A stretch of DNA of 64,000 nucleotides from contig CM036225.1 of assembly GCA_020631735.1 (NCBI GenBank), positions 62,839,183 through 62,903,182 of the forward strand. Direction: 5' to 3'. Under the pieces are notes generated by a model that had not been told where the DNA came from, did not search any database, and saw nothing but the letters and a program-made list of their open reading frames with translations. Made by a program: the position numbers and the translations under genes. The stretch comes from Saccharum officinarum. Taxonomy: Eukaryota > Streptophyta > Magnoliopsida > Poales > Poaceae. Shown piece by piece: positions 22,588 to 34,800 of the stretch (the stretch's first letter is position 1; the number at the start of each line of letters is the position of its first letter).

Positions 22588-25500
22588 ATGCCGCTGCCGC
22601 TGGCCAAGGCGAGGTGGGGGTTCTCCCCGCAGCCGGAGCCGCAGCCCGCGCGGTCCTCCTGCAGGTCGCAACTGGAGCAGGACGTGAGTCACCGATCCCC
22701 TCTCCCTCCACCCATGCCTACTCTCACTCACGCCCTGACATGGAATGCACGCGCGCCTGCGCAGGTGAAGAGGCTGCGCAAGGCGCTGCAGGAGGAGACG
22801 GCGCTGCACGCCGTCCTCGAGGGCGCCCTGGGCCGCGCCGCCGTCACGCTCGCCGACATGGCTTACCTCCCCACCAACGTACGTACGCCCGCGGTTCGTT
22901 TGGCCTGGCCTGGCTTCCCCGGCGGCGGTCGCTGACATTGGACGTGTGCGCGTTCTGTTTTGGTCCCTCCTGTGCAGGCGCAGGAGCTGCTCTCCAACAT
23001 CTGCATCCTGGAGACCGCGGTCACGAAGCTGGAGGAGGAGATGGTCTCCCTGCACTTCCAGCTCATCCAGGAGAGGAACGAGAGGAGGCTCGTCGAGTAC
23101 CGCCTCAAGCACCTCCCCCCGCCGCCGTCCGCTTGCTCCTGCCACTCCGGCAAACTCGGACCAGATGTACGGATTTCTCTGCTCCATCGACATTCCTGTT
23201 CCTGCTTAACAATTGTAAGATTCATTTAGACTGCAAATAGTAGAGTGTAGAGTAGGATAACATACGGATTTCATCTTGCTGAATCAGTTTGTACTACTAT
23301 AGCATTAGCCACTGCATTCAGTTCTGCCTGTAAGAGATGGAAATTCTGTGTTGCTTTCCAAAAACGTGCTATGTCCTTCTAAAACAGTCATGCAAAATAC
23401 CTTCACCTACCATTCTGATCTCAACGCATCATTTCCTGACTAAATTAACAAGGAATTCCATGTTTCAAATTTAGCTCAGTGATTATCTTCTTGGTCCGTC
23501 TCTTCACTGTGTACATACTTTCATGTTGCTACCAGGATACCACAGGCGAAAAATGCAGTAGCCAAGGGGTGGAGGTTTATCCTCGTGCTGTCTTGCATGA
23601 ACAAGCTGTGAAACTACAGAGACAGATCTCTGTTAAAGGCTTTGCCGATCCTAATCAGCTTTCTGAAGACATCGTCCGCTGCATGAGGAATATTTTTATT
23701 TCGCTATCAGATTCCTGCAGGGACTCCTCAAGGAATTCCTCCATGGAGAATCAGCAGTCCATTCCATCTCCCACTGGGAATTATTCAATTTCTGCCTTCT
23801 GGTCTCTGTCGGAACCGTCGTCCATATCTTCTTGGGTACAGAGCCCTCAAGTGGATTTGAACTACAACAATAATCTATTAGCTTCGGAGACTGTTTTTGA
23901 CCCTTACAAAGCCCGTGAGAAGCTTAGCTGGGCTGACATAGGCAGCTACAGTGCAGCGGCAGAAGTTTCGTGGATGTCAGTTGGGAAAAAACAACTTGAA
24001 TATGCAGCGGAGTCACTTCGCAAATTCAGGTAATAGCCTTGTTTAGATGTTGGAATTGGGAGGAGAAGTTGGAATAGTGTAGGTCACGTCGTACTGTAGC
24101 AACTTTTGTTTTTATTTGGTAAAAATTGTCCAAACTTTGACTAATTAGGCTCAAAATGTTCGTCTCGCAAAGTACAACAAAACTGTGCAATTAGTTTTTA
24201 ATTTCATCTACATTTAGTACTCCATGCATGTGCCGACATTTTGATGTGACGGGGAATCTTCTTTTTGCATAGTGAAATTTGGGGTTGGATTTGGGAACTG
24301 AACAAGGGCAATGTGTCAAAGCAATATTTGTAATACATGCACCTTACTGTTTGTCACTAACTGAAATTATGACAATTGGTGTACCAAATCATACTATAAT
24401 CCACTGGCTTTAGCTCCACGATTCAGTAATTGCCTCTTTAGTACCACATTGCCTTTTATTTCAATGCCATTAAAGATGAGCGCCTGTTGCGTCCTTCATG
24501 GTATTGGGGTTGATCCAACAGTACTAATGATCGCCTATTAGAGTGCAGATTGTTCATTGAGCAGCTGGCAGAAATAAACCCTATTCACCTCAATGATGAT
24601 GCAAGGTTGGCATTTTGGATCAACTTATACAACGCGTTGATGATGCACGTACGTGATTTCGAAAACCTTAATTCTTACGGTAGCTGAATGTGTGGGGATA
24701 TTTCTCTTTTTTTTCCTGATGTGTAGGAGAGCACATGTTGAACATTCGTGACATTTTTTATCATCCATTTACAGGCTTATCTTGCTTATGGTGTTCCACG
24801 GAGTGACATGAAACTGTTTTCACTGATGCAAAAGGTTTGCTAAAGGAACTAATTATTGTACATTAGATTTGTTCCTATGTTAGCTGGTACTTTAAGTAAA
24901 TAGCATGTCAGCAATTCAAAATTTCCATTTTTTTCTGATGCTTGTTGTGTAACACACTTTTCTTTCCGGAGAATCATATCACAGTACTTGTTTTCTCTCT
25001 AGGCTGCATATACAATTGGGGGGCATTCATTCAGCGCTGCATTTATTGAATATGTAATTCTGAAGATGAAACCACCAAGTCATAGGCCACAGATGGTATA
25101 CCACTTACTGAAAACCTTGCTGCTGGGCATTTAGCTGACAGTGCTGCTTATTTCAATTTCCTTCGGATAAACAACACAAACTACTAAAAGTTATTTCTGT
25201 CTTTGGTTGAAGGCTCTGCTTCTTGCCCTTCAGAAGATTAAGGTACCTGAGGAGCAGAAAAAATTCTGCATTGCAGCACCTGAGCCACTTTTGATGTTTG
25301 CCCTCAGCTGTGGAATGTATTCTTCTCCCGGGGTAAGCTCAAAGCATTCCTTTGGCTTCCTTCATCTGACACCAAGATTAGCACTGATTTTTTTTTTGAC
25401 AAACTAGTTGATTAGCTGGAATGGCTTTCGTGATTGTCAATAGCGCAAAGATTTAATGGTTGACAAAGGACTAACTATCACTGTAGGTGAAGATATACAC

Positions 25501-25807
25501 AGCAAACAATGTGAGGGAAGAACTTCAAGATGCACAGCGTGATTTCATTAGAGCATCAGTAGGAGTAAGTCGAAAAGGGAAGCTTCTGGTCCCTAAGATA
25601 CTACACTGTTTTGCCCGTGGTTTTGTTGACGACAACAGCTTCCCTATTTGGATCTCGCATTTTCTACCTCAGCAGCAAGCTACATTTGTTGATCACTGTG
25701 TGTCTCAAAGGCGGCAAAGTCTCCTGGGCACCCGTACTTTCGGCATGATTCCATTTGATTCTCGGTTTCGCTACCTCTTCCTACCAGATACGGGATCTTT
25801 AAATTAA
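22588..25807 (+). CDS. Leucine-zipper plus DUF547 protein, MIP1-like (528 aa)
   Basis: Nine exons give one uninterrupted frame: 22588-22683, 22765-22878, 22978-23166, 23536-24029, 24549-24648, 24775-24834, 25003-25095, 25213-25332, 25487-25807. All introns are GT-AG. Residues about 33-115 form the N-terminal leucine-zipper (KRLRKALQEETALHAVLEG ... ICILETAVTKLEEEMVSLH) found in plant ternary-complex-factor MIP1-type proteins. Residues about 300-480 form the DUF547 domain (FWINLYNALMMH, AYLAYGVPRSD, YTIGGHSFSAAFIEYVIL, FALSCGMYSSPGV). The middle is serine-rich and probably disordered. MIP1 relatives were described as partners of MADS proteins, but most family members have no established function. 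Intron 4 contains a MITE placed immediately after the donor. Confidence 0.93.
24035..24309. mobile_element. MITE in intron 4 of the MIP1-like gene, next to the splice donor
   Basis: Ends AGCCTTGTTTAG and CTGAACAAGGGC with an AAT duplication (24032-24034 and 24310-24312). The donor GT is at 24030-24031, so the element starts at intron position 6. Confidence 0.78.
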
Positions 25808-26304
25808 CTGCCATCCTAGATTCAGATGCTTCCTTGCCCAGATAACCTGAATGGTAAACTGCACTAGCCTTTAGTGTTTTTTCTCTATTATATATGAATT
25901 CAGTCGCAACAAAAGACCTATGTGATTGCCTTCTGCTGATATATATTTACATGTTTTCAGACAGCCTAATCTCCAACAGGAGAACATAAACAACACACAA
26001 GTGATGAAGTCCAAGCCCTGATGGACAGTTGAAACAGTGTAATAGCTGTCTCTCGAGTATGTCTGGAAAAGTAAGTTTATATCCAAGGGTCATGGGCGTC
26101 TCAAATTTGAGAAAGCAGCCACCAGATTGGCCTGTGTCATTGGAAGCCAGATGTATATCGTTGGAATGTCTTAATTGGTTCTCTGCCTTGACATCTTGTC
26201 GAGTTCCATTAAAAATCTGTACATAACTCCTATTTCCAGATACAAACTTAAGTTCATCATGGTGCTGTGTATGCATTATATCTGTTCACCATGGTTCTGA
26301 CAAC

Positions 26305-27011
26305 GGCCTTGTTTAGCTACCAAATTTTGCACACCCCGAATTACTGTAGATTACTGTAGCAATTTTGTTTTTATTTGGTAAAAATTGTCTAACCATTGAT
26401 TAATTAGGCTCAAAATGTTCGTCTCGCAAAGTACAACAAAACTGTGCAATTAGTTTTTTTATTTCATCTACATTTAGTACTCCATATATGTGCCGGTATT
26501 TTGATGTGATGGAGAATTTTCTTTTTGCATAGTGGAATTTAGGGTGAATTTGGAAACTAAGACTATCCGCAGTGGGTACTCTAAAACGATACTCTAAAGC
26601 TTTAGAGTATCAATATAGAGTAAAAACTGATGCACTGGGTACTCTAAAACGATACTCTATCCTTTCTCTCACTCTATATTTAGAGTGTTACTGTGCTTAC
26701 TCTATACTCTGTAGTGGCGGGCTCCACTAGCTAAACAAAGGGAAAAATGCTATAACTCACAAACCAAAAATCCAAATTAAATTTCGATTTCACCATTAAA
26801 TTCGTCTCAATAAATCCTTCAAAACTAGATCACACATGGATATATTTATATAAATTGACAAGTGGGTCCCATAGTGGATAGAGTCGATAGAGGATGATAT
26901 AGAGGATGGATGAGTGCAGAAGAATTGAGTATAGAGGAGAGAATCTTGCTGACTAGGACGTATAGAGGATGAATATAGAGGTCCATGAGTGCGGGTAGTC
27001 TAAACAAGGTC
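26305..27011. mobile_element. MITE (TGTTTAG family) containing a second MITE
   Basis: The outer element runs GGCCTTGTTTAG ... TAAACAAGGTC with AAC on both sides. At 26561-27000 a 440-base MITE with GACTATCCGCAGTG / GCGGGTAGTC ends and TAA duplication is inserted near its right end. The inner family is the same as, or close to, the one at 21586-21901. The region 25808-26304 is the 3' flank of the MIP1-like gene, with no further gene seen. Confidence 0.8.
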
Positions 27012-27211
27012 AACATGTATATCCAGGGCTGGGCACACAGACCGTAGTGTCATGTACGGAGTATGTGCTAGAATGTAAAAGTCAAATCAGTATCTATACC
27101 CTCCATTGCATTAATGATTATCAAGATTACTACACTGCATTTCCTAGCGGGGTTTCTCAGTTTGTTGCCAAAAAAAAAAGAGTATCAGCTACCAAATGTC
27201 CCTGGATCCTA

Positions 27212-27453
27212 GGCCCTGTTTAGTTTTAAAATATTTCGCCAAAACAGTAGATTCCTCGTCACATCGAATCTTTAAACACATGCATGGAGCATTAAATATA
27301 GATAAAAAACAAAACTAATTACACAGTTTAGACGAAATGGACGAGACAAATCTTTTAAGCCTAATTAAGCCATAATTGGACACTAATTACTAAAGAACAA
27401 CGAAAAGTGCTACATTAGCATTTCGCAAAATATTTCAGGAACTAAACAAGCCC
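27212..27453. mobile_element. MITE, TGTTTAG family, CTA duplication
   Basis: Ends GGCCCTGTTTAG and CTAAACAAGCCC, flanked by CTA. It lies 140 bases beyond the stop codon of the minus-strand twin-cysteine gene. Confidence 0.8.
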
Positions 27454-27592
27454 CTAGTATGTGTTACTGACTTACTGTACCTTGTTACCCTTGTTGCCTC
27501 TGAAATTCTGCTTTTGGAGGTCTGACAGAAGAACTGGATCGTGGATCCCAATACAGCATGCACTGCAGCCATGACAGGTGCTCTGTCCCGCG

Positions 27593-28262
27593 TCAGGGTC
27601 CATCCTGCCCATCCTTGATGCGGTTGCAGATATCCGAGCACTCTATCAGGCTAATTAAACAACAAACTGATCAGAGTTGAGTTCACTTTGGTGATTCACG
27701 AGTCACGAATAGTAGCATCATCTGTTTGTGAAACCGAAACATGAGAGAGCTGCAGGTACTACCCACCAGTACTGCCGGCTACGGAAGCCGTCCTTGAACA
27801 CCACGAGGGGCCTGCGCGGCACAACACAAAGACCTAACGTGAACGACGACCAGGACCAGCTCAAGAGAAACGTACGCAACGGCAGTAAACCGCCCGCCGG
27901 TGCAGGTTCGGCGGCTGGTTTACCTCCTGACGTTGAGCGGGCCCTCCCCGGGCGCGCCGCCGCCGCCGCGGATGCAGGTGCCGACGCACTTGGCCGTGCA
28001 CTGCAGCGCCTTGGCCGACCTGGGGTGCTTGATCCGCTCCTGCTTCCCGTCGCTCCCTGCTCACCAACTCCTCGTCAGCTACGCTGAGCATGCACGCACA
28101 AAAGGTTGCGAAGCAAATCTGCACGAAGCCACGAACGCAACGCACGCACGCACCGGAGAGCGTGGGCGGGACGTTGGAGAAGGTGTCCGCCTGAGGCGCC
28201 GGCGTCGAGAGGATGGCCGCGAGAGCCAGCGCCACCACGGCCTGCGCCACCGGCGCCGACAT
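27593..28262 (-). CDS. Small twin-CX3CX3C protein, likely plastid- or membrane-targeted, uncharacterised
   Basis: Four exons (28262-28154, 28056-27924, 27811-27767, 27650-27593) with GT-AG introns make an exact 345-base frame, 114 residues. An N-terminal hydrophobic segment (VVALALAAILSTPAPQA, residues 9-25) resembles a thylakoid-lumen or secretory signal. The mature part has C56-x3-C60-x3-C64 and C96-x3-C100-x3-C104 plus a glycine-rich IRGGGGAPGEGP linker. The paired CX3CX3C motifs suggest disulfides or metal binding. I do not recognise a named family. The ATG at 28262 is the first in frame, but the open frame extends upstream to about 28331 without an ATG. An out-of-frame ATG at 28386 (MATALPGL...) may be the true transit-peptide start if one base is wrong. 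Confidence 0.75.
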
Positions 28263-28852
28263 CCACCGGGTCTGGTGGCTGGCCGCTGGCTGCGTGACCC
28301 CGGCTCTTAGGCGACAGCGAGACGGTGGCACAAGCCAAGAGCGCGCGCACCGTGGCCTCGCGGAGTCCAGGTAGAGCTGTGGCCACCCGGATCAGCCTCG
28401 CTGGCTGACTAGTGACGACACAGCAGACACCACCAGTGCCTGCGACCAGTGAGGAAGATACGATGGGCCCACCTGCTCCCGGGCTACGCCGGATCTTTTT
28501 TGGGCCTGCGGCACCCAGCCCAGCGCTTGCATCTCACTCAGGCCGAGGCCCAGGAAGAATTCCAACCATTATTCCACCGCGGCCCACGTCGTGCAGGACT
28601 CCCCGACTCCGACCGACTGACTCCGACGGCGCCCGGCCGCGTCGCGTGCCACGCCGGTCGCCGCGGGGAAGGAAAAGCGAGGAGTCGGTCCAGCTTTACC
28701 GAGTCCCGTGCGTCGCGTCGCGTCCACGCGAGTTCCGTGCGCGGCGTGAATGAGCAGGCGGTTGCAGTTGGAGGTGGCGGCGGCGAGCGGGGACGAAACC
28801 CTAGAGCTTGAGCTCCAGCGCACGGGTCGGGTCCTCCTCCCCGCTCCCGGCG
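28263..28852. promoter_or_regulatory. Shared divergent promoter region
   Basis: 590 bases separate the start codons of the minus-strand twin-cysteine gene and the plus-strand NUP42-like gene. The stretch is GC-rich with no repeat, so both genes probably share it as a bidirectional promoter. No specific motif is claimed. Confidence 0.4.
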
Positions 28853-31800
28853 ATGAGCCGGCGGCAGGAGCTCTGCAGGAACTTCCAGCGCGGCAGGTAC
28901 GGGGTCTTCTCCCCTCTCCGTTGCCGCGGCATGCCATTGCTTCCGCTTTTATTTCAGTTCAGTCGCTTTGCTCGCTCTGGATGCCCGTACCTCGAATTTG
29001 GGTAGCTCTGTGGTTTTCATCACGTTCTGGATGGCACAGCTGCAAGTACGGAGCGCAGTGTAGGTTCGTGCACGCGTCCTCTCAGCAGCAGCAGCAGCAG
29101 GCGAAGCCCAACCCGTTTGGGTTCGGCTCTCAGCAGCAGCAGCAGGCGAATCCCAACCCGTTTGGGTTCGGCTCTGGGAGCAGGCAGCAGCAGCAGCAGT
29201 CTTCGTTCGGTGCGCAGTTCCAGCAGCAGCAGCAGAAGCCCAATCCGTTTGGATTTGGAGTACAAGGCGGTGCGGCTGCGCAGTCCAGAAACGCTCCTGG
29301 CCCGGCAAAGGTTTGTCTTGTCTGATTGATATAGGTAATCTGTTTTAATGAATCGTTCTCCCTTGTGGGGAATTCAGCCTGTGTAATGGTGTAATGGGTG
29401 TTCTTGTGTGTGACTGATGGATTTTTGTCGGATCAGCCATTTCAAAATAAGTGGGTAAGGGACCCCTCAGCCCCGACGAAGCAACAGGAAGCGGCACAGA
29501 CACCACCAGCAGCCCACACGTGAGTCTACGATTCTAGAGCACTGTCCTTTTGATCCTGCTTGATTATTCCTTGCTATATGTGAGTCACCAACTATGTGAG
29601 TTTTTTTGCCAGCTCCTGTACAGATCCTGAGTCATGCAGGCACCAGATTGCTGAGGATTTTAAGAATGAAACTCCACTCTGGAAGCTTACGTGTTATGCT
29701 CATCTCAGGAGGTAAATAAGTAACTCATCGTGCTTCAACCAGTGGCCTCTGCCTCCCTCAATGTATTTGTGCTCATATTTTTGTATTATGTTTGCATTAG
29801 TGGTCCTTGTGACATCACTGGGGATATTAGCTTTGAAGAGCTGAGAGCTAAAGCGTATGAGGAAGGCAGGCAAGGGCATCCTCTGCAGTCAATAGTAAGC
29901 TTGGCACTCCCAACTTTCTTACCATTATCTTGTTTTGATTTGATTGGAAACAGTTGAACTATGTGATCTTGCACATTGAAATATGTGATAAAACATTACT
30001 ACAAGGCTATAACTGTTCTCCTGCGCTATCATGATATCAAAAGGGCCATGGAAAATGATATGTCATAAATTGTATGAAAACCATATGTGATGTGATATTA
30101 ACAAATGTTTGTGATATTGTACCATGTGTCTGTACCTATGTCTCTCTTATTCCTGAGGCATGCAAAATGTGTCTGTTTGAGCAACATGACCTGTATTTAT
30201 CAGAAAACAATTGGAGTTGCGCCTTTTTTAGCAACTCAACACTACTTACTTTAATTTCTCCTATATACTGTATAGTTCAGTCATCATAAATATGATCCTT
30301 GATGAATTTTATCAAGAAAAATTCTCATTCATTGCTTTCCTTTCTTCAGGTCGAGGGTGAAAGAAATCTGCAAAATGCAAAGCTGATGGAGTTTAATAAT
30401 TTTCTGAACACTCCACGTGTATCAGTATCACAAAGTCCAAACTTTCCAACTGTCACTTCCTTCCCTGAAGTGAAAACTAATTCATCATTTGGGGTTTCTC
30501 AAACTAATGGACCACCAGTGTTTAGTAGTTTCAGTCAAGTTGGAGCAGCAGCTAATATTGGGCCTGGGTCAAGGTAATATTCACATGATCGTCTTGAAGG
30601 CTGGGCAGTAACCCTTAGTGTTAATTTGTTGAGTAAACTGCTGTTTTCCTTAGGAATCAGTTGTTTTTTAAATGATCTACAGGCATTGATGAATCTATGT
30701 TTCATGCAGAACTGCACCAGGAGTCTCAACCAATAGTATTTTTGGTCAATCTAGCCAGCCGAACCATCCAGGATTTCCTGCACCTACCTTTGGCCGTTCT
30801 GATATGAAATTCGGAGTTTCAGGTATGCATTGTTGATTAATCCATGCAATTACACTGTAAGCTCTTTATTCTGCAGACTTGGAGCTTGGTCAATCAAATT
30901 GTGAGTAAAAGTGTGTTTGCGTCTACTCATGTCTAGATGGTCTTCAACTATTGAGTCTTGATGCTTTTCTAATTTTTGGCATACAATTGTAAAGAACTAA
31001 CGATTTGATAAATATTACGTCTGAGTTTTGGGGGTGATCCTGTGTGTTATTGAGGATCCCCAGACATTGAGGCAATAGGAACTCTCATGGACTCTTAATG
31101 GGGACTAGTGTGGACTCAAAATCTAATCTGAACCTACTAGCCACTTATTGTTGAACAGTTCTGCATATCATTTTCTTTGTTGTCTTTTTCCTTAATTTAG
31201 GAAACATGCGATCCTGCATACTGCTTTTGGTTGCCATTTGAACTTTAAGATTTTACAGGTTCATTTGGAAGCCAGACATCACAACAACCATCTGGGAGTT
31301 TACAAGGCTCAAGCATGTCCAGCTTTGGCAATTTCCCGAAGTCCCATACAGCCTATCAGCAGCCCCCTGCCTCCTCTAGCCATCATAGAGACATTGATAG
31401 GCAGTCACAAGATTTACTTAGTGGAATCGTGGCTCCTGCAAGTGCCATAAACCAAGCTCCTGTTGAGTAAGTTCTCAATAAGATACACAATATGCTGAAC
31501 TTGAGTATGTATAGAGTATGCTGACTCAAGTACATGCCTTTTATTTTGAGAAAAAAATGAGCACAGTTCCTTTTAGACAGGATAATGAGCAGGTATTATT
31601 TTTGTGAATCAAGCCATCCAAGAGATTTTGATGAAAAAATTTAGATTTAAAACACCATGAATAAGTACGATCATTCTGTAGATTTCATGGAGAAAACATT
31701 TTGCTTCTTCCTCGCAAAAGACTTTTTAAAAATAACTAATTAAACTTGAATGTTCATGTACATATGTTTGCTTTTGTTGATCTGATTACTGTAATGCATA

Positions 31801-34800
31801 TTGATCGTATGTGACATTGTGAGTTTGTTGTTGTTTATGGCTACTCAATAGGGACAATAAAAATGAAAATCAGGACGATAGTATCTGGTTGAAGGAGAAG
31901 TGGTCAATTGGAGAGGTATGGCATACTTTCCCGTGGGCCATCTGATGGTTTTATATTTATATAAAAGCTTGTTTACCTGTAGGCATTACTATTTCTGATA
32001 TAGCTCATTTCTGTGCCTGTGATACAAATGACCAGCCATTCAGTTGACAATCATCCACACGCTGTTGCATGTGATGTGCATATGATATGCAGTTATAATT
32101 AGCTTCTGAATCAGTGCCCTTAGCAAGATTTTGCTAATTTGGAGTTTTTTCTACGTTTAATATCTTTTGCGTGTATCTTCCTATTGCGCTGCATTGATTT
32201 TCCCCCCTTTGTTGAGCACCAGCTAGATTTACATTTTTCATGTTCGATTCCTTTTTTTCCCCCTAAAGTTTGAACTGTTGTGGTGCTTATGTTAAGACAT
32301 TCTTATGTAAGAAATCAATACATGTTGTTTTACTCAACTGACCACCCATAACTCATTGAGATATTTACCTGTATGGCCTTAAAAAAATGCGTCTTCCTTC
32401 CACGGCCCTATTTTTTTTAACTTACCTACAAGGCCTGAAAATTAAAATTCCTTCCTTGTATGGGATTCTGTCAGTTTCAGGCACTTAATGGTGTTAAGTC
32501 AGGGGTAAAATGACCATTTTACTGTAGCTGTAAGCCCTGCTTCCCAGGCACATTTAGTGTATTTAAGTTTTTAGTTAATCTATGTCATTAAGTCCTTGGG
32601 TAGCCCAAGAGTTGTGCGGGTACCCAGGCAGCTATTCTGTCTAGTTAAAGCTCTAGTGAGTAATCAATGCAGTACTTATTCTATATATATTGCAATGCAG
32701 TCGCCTGGGAGAGTAGCCCTGGCTGATTATTTCTCTGTTACCTCCAACAATTGGTATCAGAGCTAGGTTAGACACCTTCTCACCTACTCATCTTCTCCAT
32801 GACGTCAACCTCCTCTGAGCGCCGGGCTAGGAAGACCAAGGGAGCCAGTGAGGGCGAGCTGGGCGACCCCTCTGGCAGGGCTGCGCGCCTGAAGGCAGCA
32901 GAGGAGGCGGCGGCGCTGGCTGTCAAGGCGGCACAGCAGGCTGCAGCAGCCGCGGAGGCGGCGGCCAGGACAGCGCAGGAGCTGCGGGCGGAGATAGCAG
33001 CAGAGAAGGGAGATGAGGAGGAGGAAGAAGAAGAGGAGGACCGGAGGAACCAGCGGCCGCGGACTCCGCCGCGGGACAGGCGCCGTTCGCAGTCACCACT
33101 GCGTGACCGAAGGCGTCGTGGCGGCGGTCGCTATGAGTCGCCGCAAGGCAGGGTGGTCTACCGCGATTCCGGCAGCGGCACATCATGGCCAATGCTGGAC
33201 AAGACCAATTATTATGAGTGGAGCCAGACGATGAAGCTCAGGATGCAGGCGCGTGACCTCTGGGAAGCTGTCGAAGGAGGCCCAGTGCAGTTTCGCGACG
33301 ACAGGCGAGCTCTGGAGGTGATCGTCGCTGTTGTGCCCAAGGAGTTGGGGCTCCCGCTCCTCGACAAGGCGACGACAAAAGAGGCATGGGATGCCATCGC
33401 TGCGACTCGTATCGGTGTGGACAGGGTCCGCCGAGCGACGTTGCAGCGACTGCGTCGGGAGTGGGAGAACATTGACGTCAAGCCTGGCGAGCCGGTGGAG
33501 GATTTTGCCCTGCGACTGTCAACTCTGCACCAGCAGCTGGTGCTTCATGGAGACAGGGACATCGATGAGGCGCGTGTCGTGGAAAAGTTTCTGCGCACGG
33601 TGCCGACCAAGTACGCGCAGATCGTCGTCGCCATTGAGCAGTTCCTCGACTTCGAGGCGCTCACGCTTGAAGAGGTGACAGGAAGGCTCAAGGCGGTGGA
33701 TGACCGTGAAGCGCAAGCTGTGACAGAGCCGGTGTCCATCAATGGCAAGCTGCTGTACACTGAGGAGCAATGGCGTGCGCGTTTGAGGAAGGAGAAGAAA
33801 GGCGCAGAAGAAGCTGGCGGTTCTGGTTTCAAGAACCAGCGCGGCGGTGGCGGAGGACGCAGCCGCGGAGGTGGACGCGGACGGGGCAGAGGTGCTGGCC
33901 GTGGCGGCGGACGTGGAGAAGGCAATGGCGCCGGCCGTGTTGGCCCCAACACGTGCCTCAACTGCCATCAGGAAGGGCATTGGGCGCGTGAATGTCCCCA
34001 GCCGCGCCGTGATGGAACAGAGCGCGGCGGCGGGGGAGGAAATCGTGGTGGACGCGGCGGCGGAAACCGTGGAGGAGGCCGTGGCGGCGGTAACCAAGCT
34101 GGGCAGCAAGGAGGACATGAAGGGCGTGCCCAGTTTGCTGAGTGTGAGGAAGATGCAGCTCTGTTTCTGTCTCACGGCTTCATTGAGATGGAACAGAGCA
34201 CGCCGGAGCTCAACTATACAGTGCAGCGCGTTGAGTTCTTTGAGCCACGTGCGCGTGCTTATCTGGGAGCAGATGATGAAGAGATGGCTGGCGGCTGGTA
34301 CCTTGATTCAGGCGCAACACACCACATGACTAGGCGGCGTGACCTGTTTTCAGACCTGAACACGGACGTTCGAGGCACGGTTCGGTTCGGGGACGCGTCC
34401 AAGGTGGAAATCAAGGGCGTTGGCTCAATTGTTTTTGAAGCAAAAACTGGTGAGCGTCGTGTTCTTCATGGAGTTTATTTCATTCCGGCGTTGAAGAACT
34501 CGATCATGAGCCTCGGTCAACTTGATGAGAATGGCTCAAAGGTGGTGATTGATGATGGAGTACTGCGGATTTGGGAACGCAGCAGCGGTCGCCTACTGGC
34601 CAAGGTGAGGCGTGGCGCGAACCGGCTGTATGTACTGCATATGAAGACAGCACAGCCAGTGTGTCTTGCTGCGCGCAGGGATGAGGAGGCGTGGCAATGG
34701 CATGAGCGTTTTGGGCATCTGAATTTTGAGGCCCTGCGGAGGCTTGGCAAGGAGGAAATGGCAAGAGGGATGCCAAAGATCGATCATGTTGAGCAAGTGT

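Noticed and set aside
22378..23240. Several long ORFs on both strands at the start of the MIP1-like gene
   Set aside because: High GC removes stops; only the spliced plus-strand frame gives the leucine-zipper motif and joins downstream exons.
28949..29308. Minus-strand ORFs rich in Leu/Ala opposite the NUP42-like exon 2
   Set aside because: They are produced by the CAG repeats of the glutamine-rich sense exon.
33519..34175. Minus-strand ORF of 218 codons inside the copia element
   Set aside because: It is opposite the Gly/Arg-rich gag region, is low-complexity, and shows no motif.
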